Origin: Dehalococcoidia bacterium
GTDB taxonomy: Bacteria > Chloroflexota > Dehalococcoidia > Dehalococcoidales > UBA3254
Direction of reading: 5' to 3'
Assembly: GCA_030691835.1 (NCBI GenBank)
Contig: JAUYDO010000186.1
Location: 1 to 5,502, forward strand
DNA length: 5,502 bases
Under the pieces are notes generated by a model that worked only from the letters and a program-made list of their open reading frames with translations, was not told the DNA's origin and did not search any database. Position numbers and translations under genes: made by a program. Numbering within the stretch: the stretch's first letter is position 1; each line of letters begins with the position of its first letter. This document shows, in pieces, positions 1 through 5,502 of the stretch.

Positions 1-946
1 AGCCGCTTACCGCGGCAAAGCCCGCGGCGGCGCCGATTGTCGCCATAGCCAGTCCACCGGGGAGGTGACCAATCCACCGGTATGCGGTGTTGTACAGGCT
101 TTTGGTCAAGCCTGAATAGAAACAGAATAACCCCATCAGCACAAAGAGCGGGATTACGCTCAGGCTATACGATGACGCGGTGCTGTATGAAGTCGTGCCC
201 AGGTTGGTAAGCCCGGGACCGATACCCACTATGTAGACCATGCCGATGAACCCCAGGAAGCCCATGACCAGACCAATCGGCATAGCCGAAAACAATAGCA
301 TAATCAGCAGGACTATATTTATGACACCAGCCGTGACCGGGGTAACCTGACCCCTCAGACCCTGCTGCCAAGCTGGAATTGCCAGAATGGTAACTATTAC
401 AAAGACCGCTATTATGAGTATTGACCACAGCCATGCACGGGTGCCGCTGATTATCTTCGCCAGGTGTTCAAGCAGATTAATCAAAAAGACCAGGCAGAGC
501 AGGAGACTGCCCAGCGCCACCAGATAGGCAAAAGGATAAATGGGAATGAAGAGTGATGAGGAGACAAACTTGCCCACCCGCAGGCTCTCGCCGTATAAGA
601 CACTGCGCCATGTTATGAGGGCAAAAAGACCCAGGCTGAGAGTATTGGTAATGGCGTTGATGACCGCCTGGGTCTTAGGTGGCAGACGGGTTATTACAAT
701 GTCTACATCTATGTGTCCCTTTTGCAGTCCGGTGTAAGCCAGACCGAAAGCGACAAGTATCACCATCATGAACTCGGTCAGCTCAAGGGAACCGGTTAGA
801 GGTCGGTTAAAAACATACCGCCCGATGACATCAACGGCGGTGAGGAGCATCATTGCCGCCAGGATGACGATTCCAAAGTAGTTGATGCCCTTGCTTGCGC
901 CGGAGACTCCCTTGCTCAGATACTGTGCCGCTTTCTTGAGCCACAT
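1..946 (-). CDS. dctQM: TRAP transporter fused permease, DctQ small subunit joined to DctM large subunit (3' end beyond left edge)
   Basis: This is the membrane part of a TRAP carboxylate importer, which uses an ion gradient (usually Na+) to move the substrate delivered by the DctP protein next door. The frame is open from the ATG at 944-946 to the left edge, giving 315 residues without a stop. Residues 1-165 are DctQ-like: four hydrophobic segments (about 23-40, 55-75, 94-113, 133-160) with the family stretch DVIGRYVFNRPLTGSLELTE at 39-58 and GHIDVDI at 77-83. A linking hydrophobic helix at about 171-191 leads into a DctM-like part from about 205, with IPLFVLMG at 265-272 and the WIGHLPGGLAMATI stretch at 291-304, ending in AAGFAAVSG at the edge. 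The linker helix matches the known design of fused QM permeases such as SiaQM. The start is supported by GGGAGGG seven bases upstream. DctM is normally over 400 residues, so most of it is missing here. Substrate unknown. Confidence 0.93.
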   Translation of the reverse strand, partial: MWLKKAAQYLSKGVSGASKGINYFGIVILAAMMLLTAVDVIGRYVFNRPLTGSLELTEFMMVILVAFGLAYTGLQKGHIDVDIVITRLPPKTQAVINAITNTLSLGLFALITWRSVLYGESLRVGKFVSSSLFIPIYPFAYLVALGSLLLCLVFLINLLEHLAKIISGTRAWLWSILIIAVFVIVTILAIPAWQQGLRGQVTPVTAGVINIVLLIMLLFSAMPIGLVMGFLGFIGMVYIVGIGPGLTNLGTTSYSTASSYSLSVIPLFVLMGLFCFYSGLTKSLYNTAYRWIGHLPGGLAMATIGAAAGFAAVSG

Positions 947-953
947 GGGTGGT

Positions 954-960
954 CCCTCCC
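954..960 (-). promoter_or_regulatory. ribosome binding site of the fused permease gene
   Basis: The minus strand reads GGGAGGG, then a 7-base spacer, then the ATG at 944-946. It lies in the 38-base gap after the dctP stop, so the permease has its own ribosome entry site while probably sharing the dctP transcript. No terminator-like hairpin is seen in the gap. Confidence 0.7.
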
Positions 961-984
961 TTGGGTTTACACTGGGTATTTATA

Positions 985-2178
985 CTACTTGTACTTGTCC
1001 ATGAGCTTCAGCGCCGCATCAAGCACCCTTTGACCGGGCAAGCCCTTGCTCTTCATCTCCTCCACCCACTTGTCCCAGAGCGGCTTGGCGCCAATATCCT
1101 TCCATTTCTGCTCTTCCCCGGCGTCAAGCTCCACCTTCTCCATCTTGAAGCCGGCTTTTTCCATCAGGGCAAAGGCGTCAGCCTGCTCATCAAATCCGAA
1201 GGCTGATTGGCCAGCGAAATCGGCGCCAGCAGTACCGCTGACGCTCATGATTGCCTGCTGAATATCCGGGGGCAGGCTCTTCCAGGTATCCAGATTCATA
1301 ATCATCACGAACGAAGCCGTCCTGAGTGGAACATTGGTCCAGTAGTGGAATACCTCCCAGTATTTCCAGGTCGCTATAGCCGCCCAGGGCTGGACCGTCA
1401 TATCTATGACGCCCTTTTCCGCCGCCTGGCTTACCTCCGGAGCGCCTATCAGCATCGGTGACGCGCCGAGCAGTTTCCACATCTCAGAAGAATACCCGCC
1501 CAGCTCCCTGATTTTCTTACCCTTTACATCTGCCTGGTTGCGAATCGGTTTCTTGGTCGAGATAGGGACATTTACGCCCGTGGAGTTAATGAATAAAAAC
1601 TTAACATCGTTAAACTCCGCCTGGATTTCGGGAGTGGTGTCATAGAGCTCTTGCATAATGCGGCTATTGACCTGCCCGGCGGAAACGGGCTTCCCGTCTA
1701 TGGTGCCTGACGGCAGGCACAGGAAAGGTAGCTCCATAACCCGGCTCAGATTAAAGCGCCCGGGATAATAGCCAAGCAGTGTCCAGGTGAAGTCAGCCAG
1801 TCCGCTCCTTGTGGCTTCGAGTGATTCGGTCGCCCGTGCCAGACTTTCGGCGGGATACATGGTTATCTTGACCCTGCCCTTGGTAGCTTCTTCAACCTTC
1901 TTCGCCCAGGGGTTAATGAATTTTACCGTTGACCTCGCCATGGGCGGGTTCTGGTGCGCGAATCTCAGTTCTATTGGTTTAGCCGCAGGCGACAGCGCTG
2001 GTGCGGGCGCCGCCGTCGGTGACGGCTTTGGTACCGCTGTTGGTGATGTCGCCGGTGCCGGTGCTGGTGCCGGTGCCGGTGCCGGTGCGGGCGCAGGTGC
2101 CGGGACTGGCTGCGCACAACCCGCCATGATGAAAGCCACTACTACCAGAATCGACAACAAAACAAACCGCCTTCTCAT
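985..2178 (-). CDS. dctP: TRAP transporter substrate-binding lipoprotein, DctP family
   Basis: Extracytoplasmic solute receptor that captures a substrate, probably a carboxylate, for the fused permease encoded 38 bases downstream. The 397-residue protein starts with a lipoprotein signal: MRRR, a hydrophobic core at 5-18, and a lipobox ending in MAGC with the lipidated cysteine at 21. Residues 22-68 form a flexible linker rich in Pro and Ala, with strict P-A alternation at 26-43. The DctP domain begins near 69 (ELRFAHQNPP). GKKIRELGG at 220-228 contains R224, which aligns with the family arginine that salt-bridges the substrate carboxylate. The PEVSQAAEKGVIDM stretch at 247-260 and the W-rich part at 265-280 are also typical. 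The mature domain, about 330 residues, is of normal size. Lipid anchoring, in place of a soluble periplasmic form, suggests a cell without a classical periplasm or one that tethers its receptors. AAGGAGG upstream fixes the start. Substrate cannot be told. Confidence 0.94.
   Translation of the reverse strand: MRRRFVLLSILVVVAFIMAGCAQPVPAPAPAPAPAPAPAPAPATSPTAVPKPSPTAAPAPALSPAAKPIELRFAHQNPPMARSTVKFINPWAKKVEEATKGRVKITMYPAESLARATESLEATRSGLADFTWTLLGYYPGRFNLSRVMELPFLCLPSGTIDGKPVSAGQVNSRIMQELYDTTPEIQAEFNDVKFLFINSTGVNVPISTKKPIRNQADVKGKKIRELGGYSSEMWKLLGASPMLIGAPEVSQAAEKGVIDMTVQPWAAIATWKYWEVFHYWTNVPLRTASFVMIMNLDTWKSLPPDIQQAIMSVSGTAGADFAGQSAFGFDEQADAFALMEKAGFKMEKVELDAGEEQKWKDIGAKPLWDKWVEEMKSKGLPGQRVLDAALKLMDKYK
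2050..2109 (-). repeat. Pro-Ala coding tandem repeat in the dctP linker
   Basis: This part of dctP encodes residues 24-43, an almost pure Pro-Ala dipeptide array. At DNA level it is an imperfect tandem repeat with a 6-base unit; the plus strand reads GGTGCC with variants GGTGCT, GGTGCG and GGCGCA. The longest nearly uniform stretch is at about 2053-2088. Such runs can change length by slippage without shifting the frame. The array is a spacer between lipid anchor and binding domain and has no catalytic role. Confidence 0.85.
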
Positions 2179-2183
2179 CTTCC

Positions 2184-2189
2184 CCTCCT
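2184..2189 (-). promoter_or_regulatory. ribosome binding site of dctP
   Basis: The minus strand carries AGGAGG, a full Shine-Dalgarno match, five bases before the ATG at 2176-2178. It settles the dctP start and predicts efficient translation. Confidence 0.85.
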
Positions 2190-2213
2190 TTATTCATCTG
2201 GTTATTAGCACAA

Positions 2214-2242
2214 ATATTACAGTAATTTACCGCGCTTTTCAA
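2214..2242 (-). promoter_or_regulatory. candidate promoter P2 for the TRAP operon
   Basis: On the minus strand, TTGAAA (2237-2242) and TAATAT (2214-2219) are separated by 17 bases, a good fit to the sigma-70 consensus. Transcription would start near 2207 and leave a short leader of about 30 bases that includes the ribosome binding site. It lies just downstream of a second candidate, so either or both may be used. Confidence 0.5.
2216..2226. promoter_or_regulatory. small palindrome over the P2 -10 region, possible operator
   Basis: ATTAC-A-GTAAT is a perfect 5-base inverted repeat around a single base and overlaps the -10 box of P2. A repressor bound here would block P2. The arms are short and AT-rich, so chance is a real alternative, and no regulator gene is in the window. 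Confidence 0.2.
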
Positions 2243-2249
2243 CCCCCCA

Positions 2250-2277
2250 ATTATACCTAGTTCCCCGCGAAACTCAA
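2250..2277 (-). promoter_or_regulatory. candidate promoter P1 for the TRAP operon
   Basis: The minus strand has a perfect TATAAT (2250-2255) with TTGAGT (2272-2277) 16 bases upstream. Transcription would start near 2243 and give a leader of about 65 bases before dctP. It is placed after the nusB stop and outside the inverted-repeat element, which suits a separate transcription unit for the transporter. Confidence 0.6.
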
Positions 2278-2303
2278 GGTAAAGCACTAGAATCCCCCTC
2301 TTG

Positions 2304-2391
2304 AGGCTGTCCAATAAGTCACTTTCCCAAGCGTGGGGCTTAAAATGCTTAGCTTCAAAAATTCGCCGTTTTTGGGCTTTTTAGACAGCCT
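2304..2391. repeat. 88-base segment with terminal inverted repeats (MITE-like relic or long hairpin)
   Basis: The left end reads AGGCTGTCCAATAAGTC and the right end, on the other strand, AGGCTGTCTAAAAAGCC. They are identical over the first 8 bases and agree at 14 of 17. It begins three bases past the nusB stop codon and holds no gene. An AT-rich inner hairpin lies at 2356-2374 (CAAAAA / TTTTTG, 7-base loop). The ends resemble in style the terminal repeats of DDE transposons, so a miniature non-autonomous element is plausible. No clear target-site duplication is seen. Alternatively, read on the minus strand, the arms pair at 15 of 17 positions counting one G-U and could form a long 3' hairpin ending the nusB transcript, though without a classical U-run. 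Confidence 0.5.
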
Positions 2392-2393
2392 GT

Positions 2394-2813
2394 TTACGAG
2401 TTTTTGTTTTCTGCCAGAGAACTGATTGAGCCCAGCACTCCATTGATGAACCTTGACGAGCTATTGCTGCCAAAGTTCTTGGCTAGCTCAACCGCCTCAT
2501 TTATAGCTACCTTAACTGGCATTTTATTATCAATTAAAATTTCAAATATTGCAAGTCTGAGGATATTTCTGTCAATGACAGACAACTGATGCAGAGGCCA
2601 TGCAGGCGCGAACTCCTTTATGCGCTTATCAATATTATCCCTGTTCTGCAAGGCCCCTTCTACCAGATTCCGCACGAACTCAGCGTTCTCCTCGGAAAGC
2701 TCACCCGCCGCCAGGATACGGCTCAGTACCTCTCCCGCTTTATGCCCCACGGAATCTATTTCATATAGCGCCTGAAGAGCCATAGCTCTTGCTTTACGCC
2801 GTGTACCCTTCAT
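2394..2813 (-). CDS. nusB: transcription antitermination factor NusB
   Basis: NusB binds the boxA RNA of rRNA leaders together with ribosomal protein S10 (NusE) and helps RNA polymerase read through terminators. The 139-residue length matches the family. The N-terminal [16 protein letters not shown] at 5-20 is the arginine-rich helix that contacts RNA. The central [20 protein letters not shown] stretch at 71-90 and the C-terminal [14 protein letters not shown]...RFINGVLG at 103-128 are the most conserved parts of this all-helical protein. GAGG four bases before the ATG supports the start. The gene lies 15 bases after fabG in the same direction, so it is probably the last cistron of the fatty acid transcript. 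Its 3' half is clearly more AT-rich than the fab genes. Identification is firm. Confidence 0.96.
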   Translation of the reverse strand: MKGTRRKARAMALQALYEIDSVGHKAGEVLSRILAAGELSEENAEFVRNLVEGALQNRDNIDKRIKEFAPAWPLHQLSVIDRNILRLAIFEILIDNKMPVKVAINEAVELAKNFGSNSSSRFINGVLGSISSLAENKNS

Positions 2814-2828
2814 CTTACCTCGGACGTG

Positions 2829-3578
2829 TCACATCCACGCCCCTGCCATGCCGCCGTCCACGCTCAGCACCTGCCCGGTGATATACCTTGCTTCATCAGA
2901 AGCCAGAAAAGCCACCGCCTCTGCCACGTCACGCGGTGAACCAAGATATCCCAGCGGTATGCGCTTCTGAAGCTCCTGCTTCCATTCCTCCGCCAGTCTC
3001 TGTGTCATCTCGGTATCAATGAAGCCCGGCGCGACGGCGTTGACCGTAATCTGGCGTGAAGCCACCTCTTTGGCAACCGTCTTCGTGAAGCCGATAATGC
3101 CAGCCTTGGCTGAGGAGTAGTTAGCCTGTCCCGGATTACCCACTATACCCACAATACTGGCGATGTTGATTATTCTGCCGGAGCGCTGTCTAATCATGTG
3201 CCGCAGGACCGCCCTGGTGCAGAAAAAGACGCTCTTCAGGTCAACATTCAATACGCTCTCCCACTCTTCATCGGACATACGCACCACAAGCTGGTCGCGG
3301 GCGATTCCGGCATTGTTCACCAGTATATCTATTTTGCCGAACGTATTTTTTACCGTCTCCACCATCCGGTTCACGTCAGCCGAAGAGCTGACATCTCCCT
3401 GAACCGCCAGGCTCTGGCGGTTCAGGGCTTTTATTTCGTCCGCCACTGCGTTTACGGCAGCGGAGAGGTCATTGACCACCACCGTGGCTCCAGCCTCTGC
3501 CAGCCGCAGGGCGATGGTCTTGCCTATGCCCCTGGCGCTACCGGTCACAATAGCAACTTTGTTTGAGAAGTCTGACAT
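2829..3578 (-). CDS. fabG: 3-oxoacyl-[acyl-carrier-protein] reductase FabG
   Basis: Cytoplasmic NADPH-dependent reductase that turns 3-ketoacyl-ACP into 3-hydroxyacyl-ACP, the first reduction of each fatty acid elongation round. The 249-residue protein is a full-length short-chain dehydrogenase: cofactor motif TGSARGIG at 12-19, GDV at 61-63, NNAG at 88-91, and the catalytic set N111, S141, Y154 and K158 (YSSAK), followed by APGFIDTEM at 183-191. The end, TGQVLSVDGGMAG, matches the family. Many paralogous reductases share these motifs, but the place directly after fabD and fabK makes the FabG assignment strong. Its ATG is 2 bases beyond the fabD stop, and a GGCGGG ribosome site overlaps the fabD end, so translation may be coupled. 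The coding sequence contains a perfect 14-base inverted repeat over codons 51-61. Confidence 0.95.
   Translation of the reverse strand: MSDFSNKVAIVTGSARGIGKTIALRLAEAGATVVVNDLSAAVNAVADEIKALNRQSLAVQGDVSSSADVNRMVETVKNTFGKIDILVNNAGIARDQLVVRMSDEEWESVLNVDLKSVFFCTRAVLRHMIRQRSGRIINIASIVGIVGNPGQANYSSAKAGIIGFTKTVAKEVASRQITVNAVAPGFIDTEMTQRLAEEWKQELQKRIPLGYLGSPRDVAEAVAFLASDEARYITGQVLSVDGGMAGAWM
3397..3427. repeat. perfect 14-bp inverted repeat within fabG, terminator-like on the plus strand
   Basis: The left arm CCCTGAACCGCCAG and right arm CTGGCGGTTCAGGG are exact complements around a 3-base loop (GCT). On the plus strand the hairpin is followed directly by CTTTTATTT, giving the form of an intrinsic terminator for antisense RNA. 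On the coding strand there is no U-run after it. The encoded residues (51-61, ALNRQSLAVQG) look normal for FabG, so it is not an obvious insertion. Confidence 0.75.
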
Positions 3579-3580
3579 TC

Positions 3581-4513
3581 TTACCCGCCAAATACTGCTT
3601 TGATTTCGTTCATATCACCCATATTTAAGGTATTAACATTCTTATTTATCCGCTTTATCAACCCGGTCAACACCTTGCCGGGACCTATCTCGATAAAGGT
3701 AGACACGCCATTATTTACCATGTACTCAACAGACCTCTGCCACTGGACGCTGTTGCACAGCTGCCTGAGTAGCTCCGCCTTTATCTGCTCTGCATCGGTC
3801 AGCGGCTCAGCCGTGGTATTGGCTATGACGGGCACCGCCGGTTTTCCAAAGGTGAGCCTGCCAACTATATCCGCCATCCCCAGGGACGCCGGCTGCATCA
3901 GCGGCGTATGGAAGGCGCCGCTTACCTGCAACAGAATGGCGCGGACTTTCTTCGCGACGGCAAGAGATTCCGCCTTTGCCAGGTTTTCTTTCGCTCCGCT
4001 GATTACCAGTTGACCGGGACAATTGATATTGGCGAGCCAGGCGCCGCTCTCCCGGCATATATCATCGACAGCCTTCTCATCAGCGCCAATCATCGCCAGC
4101 ATACTGCCGGGATTCACCTGTCCCGCCTCGTGCATCAGGCGACCCCGCTCTCGAGCCAGGTATACGGCGGTAGCGAAATCCAGCGAACCGGCGGCGGCGA
4201 GTGCCGTGTATTCACCCAGGCTGTGCCCGGCAACGAACACCGGGGCAGGCATCTTATCCCCACCCAGCGCCTGAGCCGCCTTGAGGCAGGCAAAGCTTAC
4301 GGTCACCAGCGCCGGCTGGGCATTTATCGTCTGCCGTAGCTCATCCTCAGGTCCCTCAAAGCACAGGCGCGTCAGCGGAAAGCCCAGCACACGGTCAGCC
4401 TCTTCAAAGACCGCCCTGCTGACATCAAAGTTGTCATACAGGTCACGTCCCATGCCAACCTTCTGAGCGCCCTGCCCGGGAAAGATATAGGCTACCTTCG
4501 CTGATTCAAGCAT
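3581..4513 (-). CDS. fabD: malonyl-CoA:ACP transacylase FabD
   Basis: Transfers the malonyl group from CoA to acyl carrier protein, supplying the two-carbon donor for chain elongation in the cytoplasm. The 310-residue length is usual. FPGQGAQ at 11-17 forms part of the oxyanion hole, GHSLGEY at 96-102 holds the nucleophile S98, R123 in RERGRLM is the arginine that binds the malonyl carboxylate, and H202 in SGAFHTPLM is the catalytic histidine. NINCPGQLVISG at 162-173 and IGPGKVLTGLIKRI at 276-289 are further family motifs. The ATG at 4511-4513 lies inside the end of fabK, a 22-base overlap, and has GAGG at 4518-4521 just upstream, so it is likely the true start and coupled to fabK translation. 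Confidence 0.96.
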   Translation of the reverse strand: MLESAKVAYIFPGQGAQKVGMGRDLYDNFDVSRAVFEEADRVLGFPLTRLCFEGPEDELRQTINAQPALVTVSFACLKAAQALGGDKMPAPVFVAGHSLGEYTALAAAGSLDFATAVYLARERGRLMHEAGQVNPGSMLAMIGADEKAVDDICRESGAWLANINCPGQLVISGAKENLAKAESLAVAKKVRAILLQVSGAFHTPLMQPASLGMADIVGRLTFGKPAVPVIANTTAEPLTDAEQIKAELLRQLCNSVQWQRSVEYMVNNGVSTFIEIGPGKVLTGLIKRINKNVNTLNMGDMNEIKAVFGG

Positions 4514-5463
4514 CGGTCCTCAACTCGAAAACTCTCGAGCCCGGATATTATCTCCTCGGCCTGAGCCATTATGTCTCCGATAATAGCTTTGACCGGTTTA
4601 ATGTCCTTTATCATACCGGCAATCTGACCCGCCATCAGGGAACCTTCTTCAACGTTGCCCTCAATTACGCCCTGGTAGAACCTGCCCTTGCCGAATTGCT
4701 CCAATTCCTCTTTTGAAGCGCCGGCTCTCTCCATCTTCAATAGCTCGGATGTCAGGCGGTTCGCAAGACAGCGCACCGGATGCCCGGTGGTCTGCCCGGT
4801 AACCACGGTGTCACGGTCACCGGCTTTTAAGATTTTTTCTTTAAATCTGAGGTGAGCGTTACACTCCTCACTGCAAATGAAACGGGTACCCATCTGAATA
4901 CCCTTAGCGCCGAGCGCCAGCGCCACCACGAGTCCGCGCCCGTCGGCTATGCCCCCTGCCGCCACAACCGGAATGGTGACGGCGTCTACCACCTGGGGCA
5001 CCAGAGCCATGGTGGTGGTCTCACCGATGTGACCTCCAGCCTCCATGCCCTCGGCGACAATGGCGTCCGCGCCCATGCGCTCCAGCCGCTCCGCCAGGGC
5101 AACACTCGACACAACGGGCATCACTTTTATCCCCGCCTCTTTGAAGCGGGACATATAGACTCCCGGGTTTCCGGCGCCGGTAGCCACCACGGGCACCTTC
5201 TCTTCAATTACAACCCGGACTACCTGCCCGGTATAAGGCGAGGGAATATATATATTAACCCCGAAAGGCTTATCCGTCTGCTGGCGGGTCAGGCGTATCT
5301 GGTCTCTCACCCAGTCCGGCTCATAGCCAGCCGCCGCAATGATACCCAGCCCGCCTGCATTAGAAACGGCTGAAACCAGTTCAGCCGTCGACAGGTGAGC
5401 CATTGCTCCCTGAATAACAGGATACTTAATGCCAAAGAGGTCGCAAATAGCAGTCCTTAGCAT
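4492..5463 (-). CDS. fabK: enoyl-[acyl-carrier-protein] reductase II FabK (FMN-dependent)
   Basis: Catalyses the last reduction of fatty acid elongation, enoyl-ACP to acyl-ACP, using NAD(P)H and bound FMN. It belongs to the nitronate monooxygenase / 2-nitropropane dioxygenase fold and is unrelated to FabI. The 323-residue protein has the N-terminal GIKYPVIQGAMA at 11-22, SNAGGLGIIAAAG at 34-46, the EGMEAGGHIGE stretch at 138-148 with the likely catalytic H145, AAGGIADGRG at 168-177 and QMGTRFICSEE at 190-200, all typical of FabK. A nitronate monooxygenase is the alternative reading, but the fabD-fabG neighbours and the sequence around H145 favour FabK. Streptococci show the same fabK-fabD-fabG order. 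The start fits known N-termini; only a weak AGGG lies 8 bases before it. C-terminal residues beyond about 315 overlap the fabD start. Confidence 0.93.
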   Translation of the reverse strand: MLRTAICDLFGIKYPVIQGAMAHLSTAELVSAVSNAGGLGIIAAAGYEPDWVRDQIRLTRQQTDKPFGVNIYIPSPYTGQVVRVVIEEKVPVVATGAGNPGVYMSRFKEAGIKVMPVVSSVALAERLERMGADAIVAEGMEAGGHIGETTTMALVPQVVDAVTIPVVAAGGIADGRGLVVALALGAKGIQMGTRFICSEECNAHLRFKEKILKAGDRDTVVTGQTTGHPVRCLANRLTSELLKMERAGASKEELEQFGKGRFYQGVIEGNVEEGSLMAGQIAGMIKDIKPVKAIIGDIMAQAEEIISGLESFRVEDRCLNQRR

Positions 5464-5473
5464 AGAGCGAACC

Positions 5474-5500
5474 CTAGGTGGTCTTCTTCTTAGGGCTTTT
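5474..5500 (-). CDS. possible C-terminal tail of an upstream gene (partial, unidentified)
   Basis: Entering from the right edge on the minus strand, one frame reads KSPKKKTT and stops at TAG (5474-5476), 10 bases before the fabK ATG. A lysine-rich tail at this tight spacing would suit another cistron of the same operon. Only eight residues are visible, the other frames also end quickly, and no family can be named, so this is tentative. Confidence 0.2.
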   Translation of the reverse strand, partial: KSPKKKTT

Positions 5501-5502
5501 TA

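Noticed and set aside
3..17. GCCGC-TTACC-GCGGC inverted repeat at the left edge
   Set aside because: A 5-base arm in GC-rich coding sequence of the permease is expected by chance, and no U-run follows.
165..434. Minus-strand 89-codon frame within the permease gene
   Set aside because: It is in another frame of the fused permease, whose translation is continuous and has membrane segments and family motifs here.
2050..2109. Possible CRISPR-like or satellite array
   Set aside because: The unit is only 6 bases, has no spacers and stays in frame as Pro-Ala codons of a lipoprotein linker.
1787..2260. Plus-strand open frame of 157 codons opposite dctP, rich in Gly and Ala
   Set aside because: It is the complement of the Pro/Ala repeat and the signal peptide of dctP, resembles no family and runs through the dctP promoters.
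2179..2303. Riboswitch in the dctP leader
   Set aside because: The leader from either promoter is about 30-65 bases, with no recognisable aptamer core or expression-platform hairpin.
3908..4339. Plus-strand open frame of 143 codons opposite fabD
   Set aside because: It is a shadow of FabD, whose catalytic motifs lie in this stretch; there is no ribosome site or family match.
4523..4538. CTCGA / TCGAG inverted repeat near the fabK end
   Set aside because: Arms are only 5 bases, it lies within fabK codons before fabD, and there is no terminator or operator context.
4852..5373. Plus-strand open frame of 173 codons opposite fabK
   Set aside because: FabK on the other strand has full-length family motifs; this frame has odd composition (many His, Arg, Gly) and no recognisable domain.

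Overview
The window carries two minus-strand transcription units read right to left. It most likely comes from an uncultured bacterium with a Gram-positive-type (monoderm) or otherwise lipoprotein-rich envelope. A member of Chloroflexota, perhaps Dehalococcoidia-like, is my best guess. That guess rests on a lipobox-anchored TRAP binding protein with a long Pro/Ala linker, FabK instead of FabI, and moderate GC. It is inference and not proven by the sequence.

Right part (about 5463 down to 2394): a tightly packed housekeeping cluster, fabK - fabD - fabG - nusB. The first two genes overlap by 22 bases, the next pair is 2 bases apart, and the last pair is 15 bases apart, so one transcript is likely. 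FabD makes malonyl-ACP, FabG reduces 3-ketoacyl-ACP and FabK reduces enoyl-ACP, so three steps of type II fatty acid synthesis sit together. NusB, an antitermination factor for rRNA transcription, closes the unit. The promoter lies beyond the right edge. A few codons at 5474-5500 may be the tail of another gene upstream.

Middle (2179-2393): a 215-base intergenic region. Next to the nusB stop is an 88-base segment bounded by imperfect terminal inverted repeats (2304-2391), which looks like a miniature transposon relic or a long hairpin. Then come two good sigma-70-like promoters in tandem (P1 at 2250-2277, P2 at 2214-2242) and a strong ribosome binding site for the next gene.

Left part (2178 down to 1): a TRAP (tripartite ATP-independent periplasmic) carboxylate uptake system. 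dctP encodes a lipid-anchored substrate-binding protein. It is followed after 38 bases by a fused small-plus-large permease (DctQM type), of which the first 315 residues are visible before the window ends. The substrate cannot be read from the sequence, but the family mostly imports organic acids with a sodium gradient.

No previously undescribed system is evident. The most unusual non-coding signals are a perfect 14-bp inverted repeat inside fabG, which looks like an intrinsic terminator on the antisense strand, and the 88-base inverted-repeat segment after nusB.
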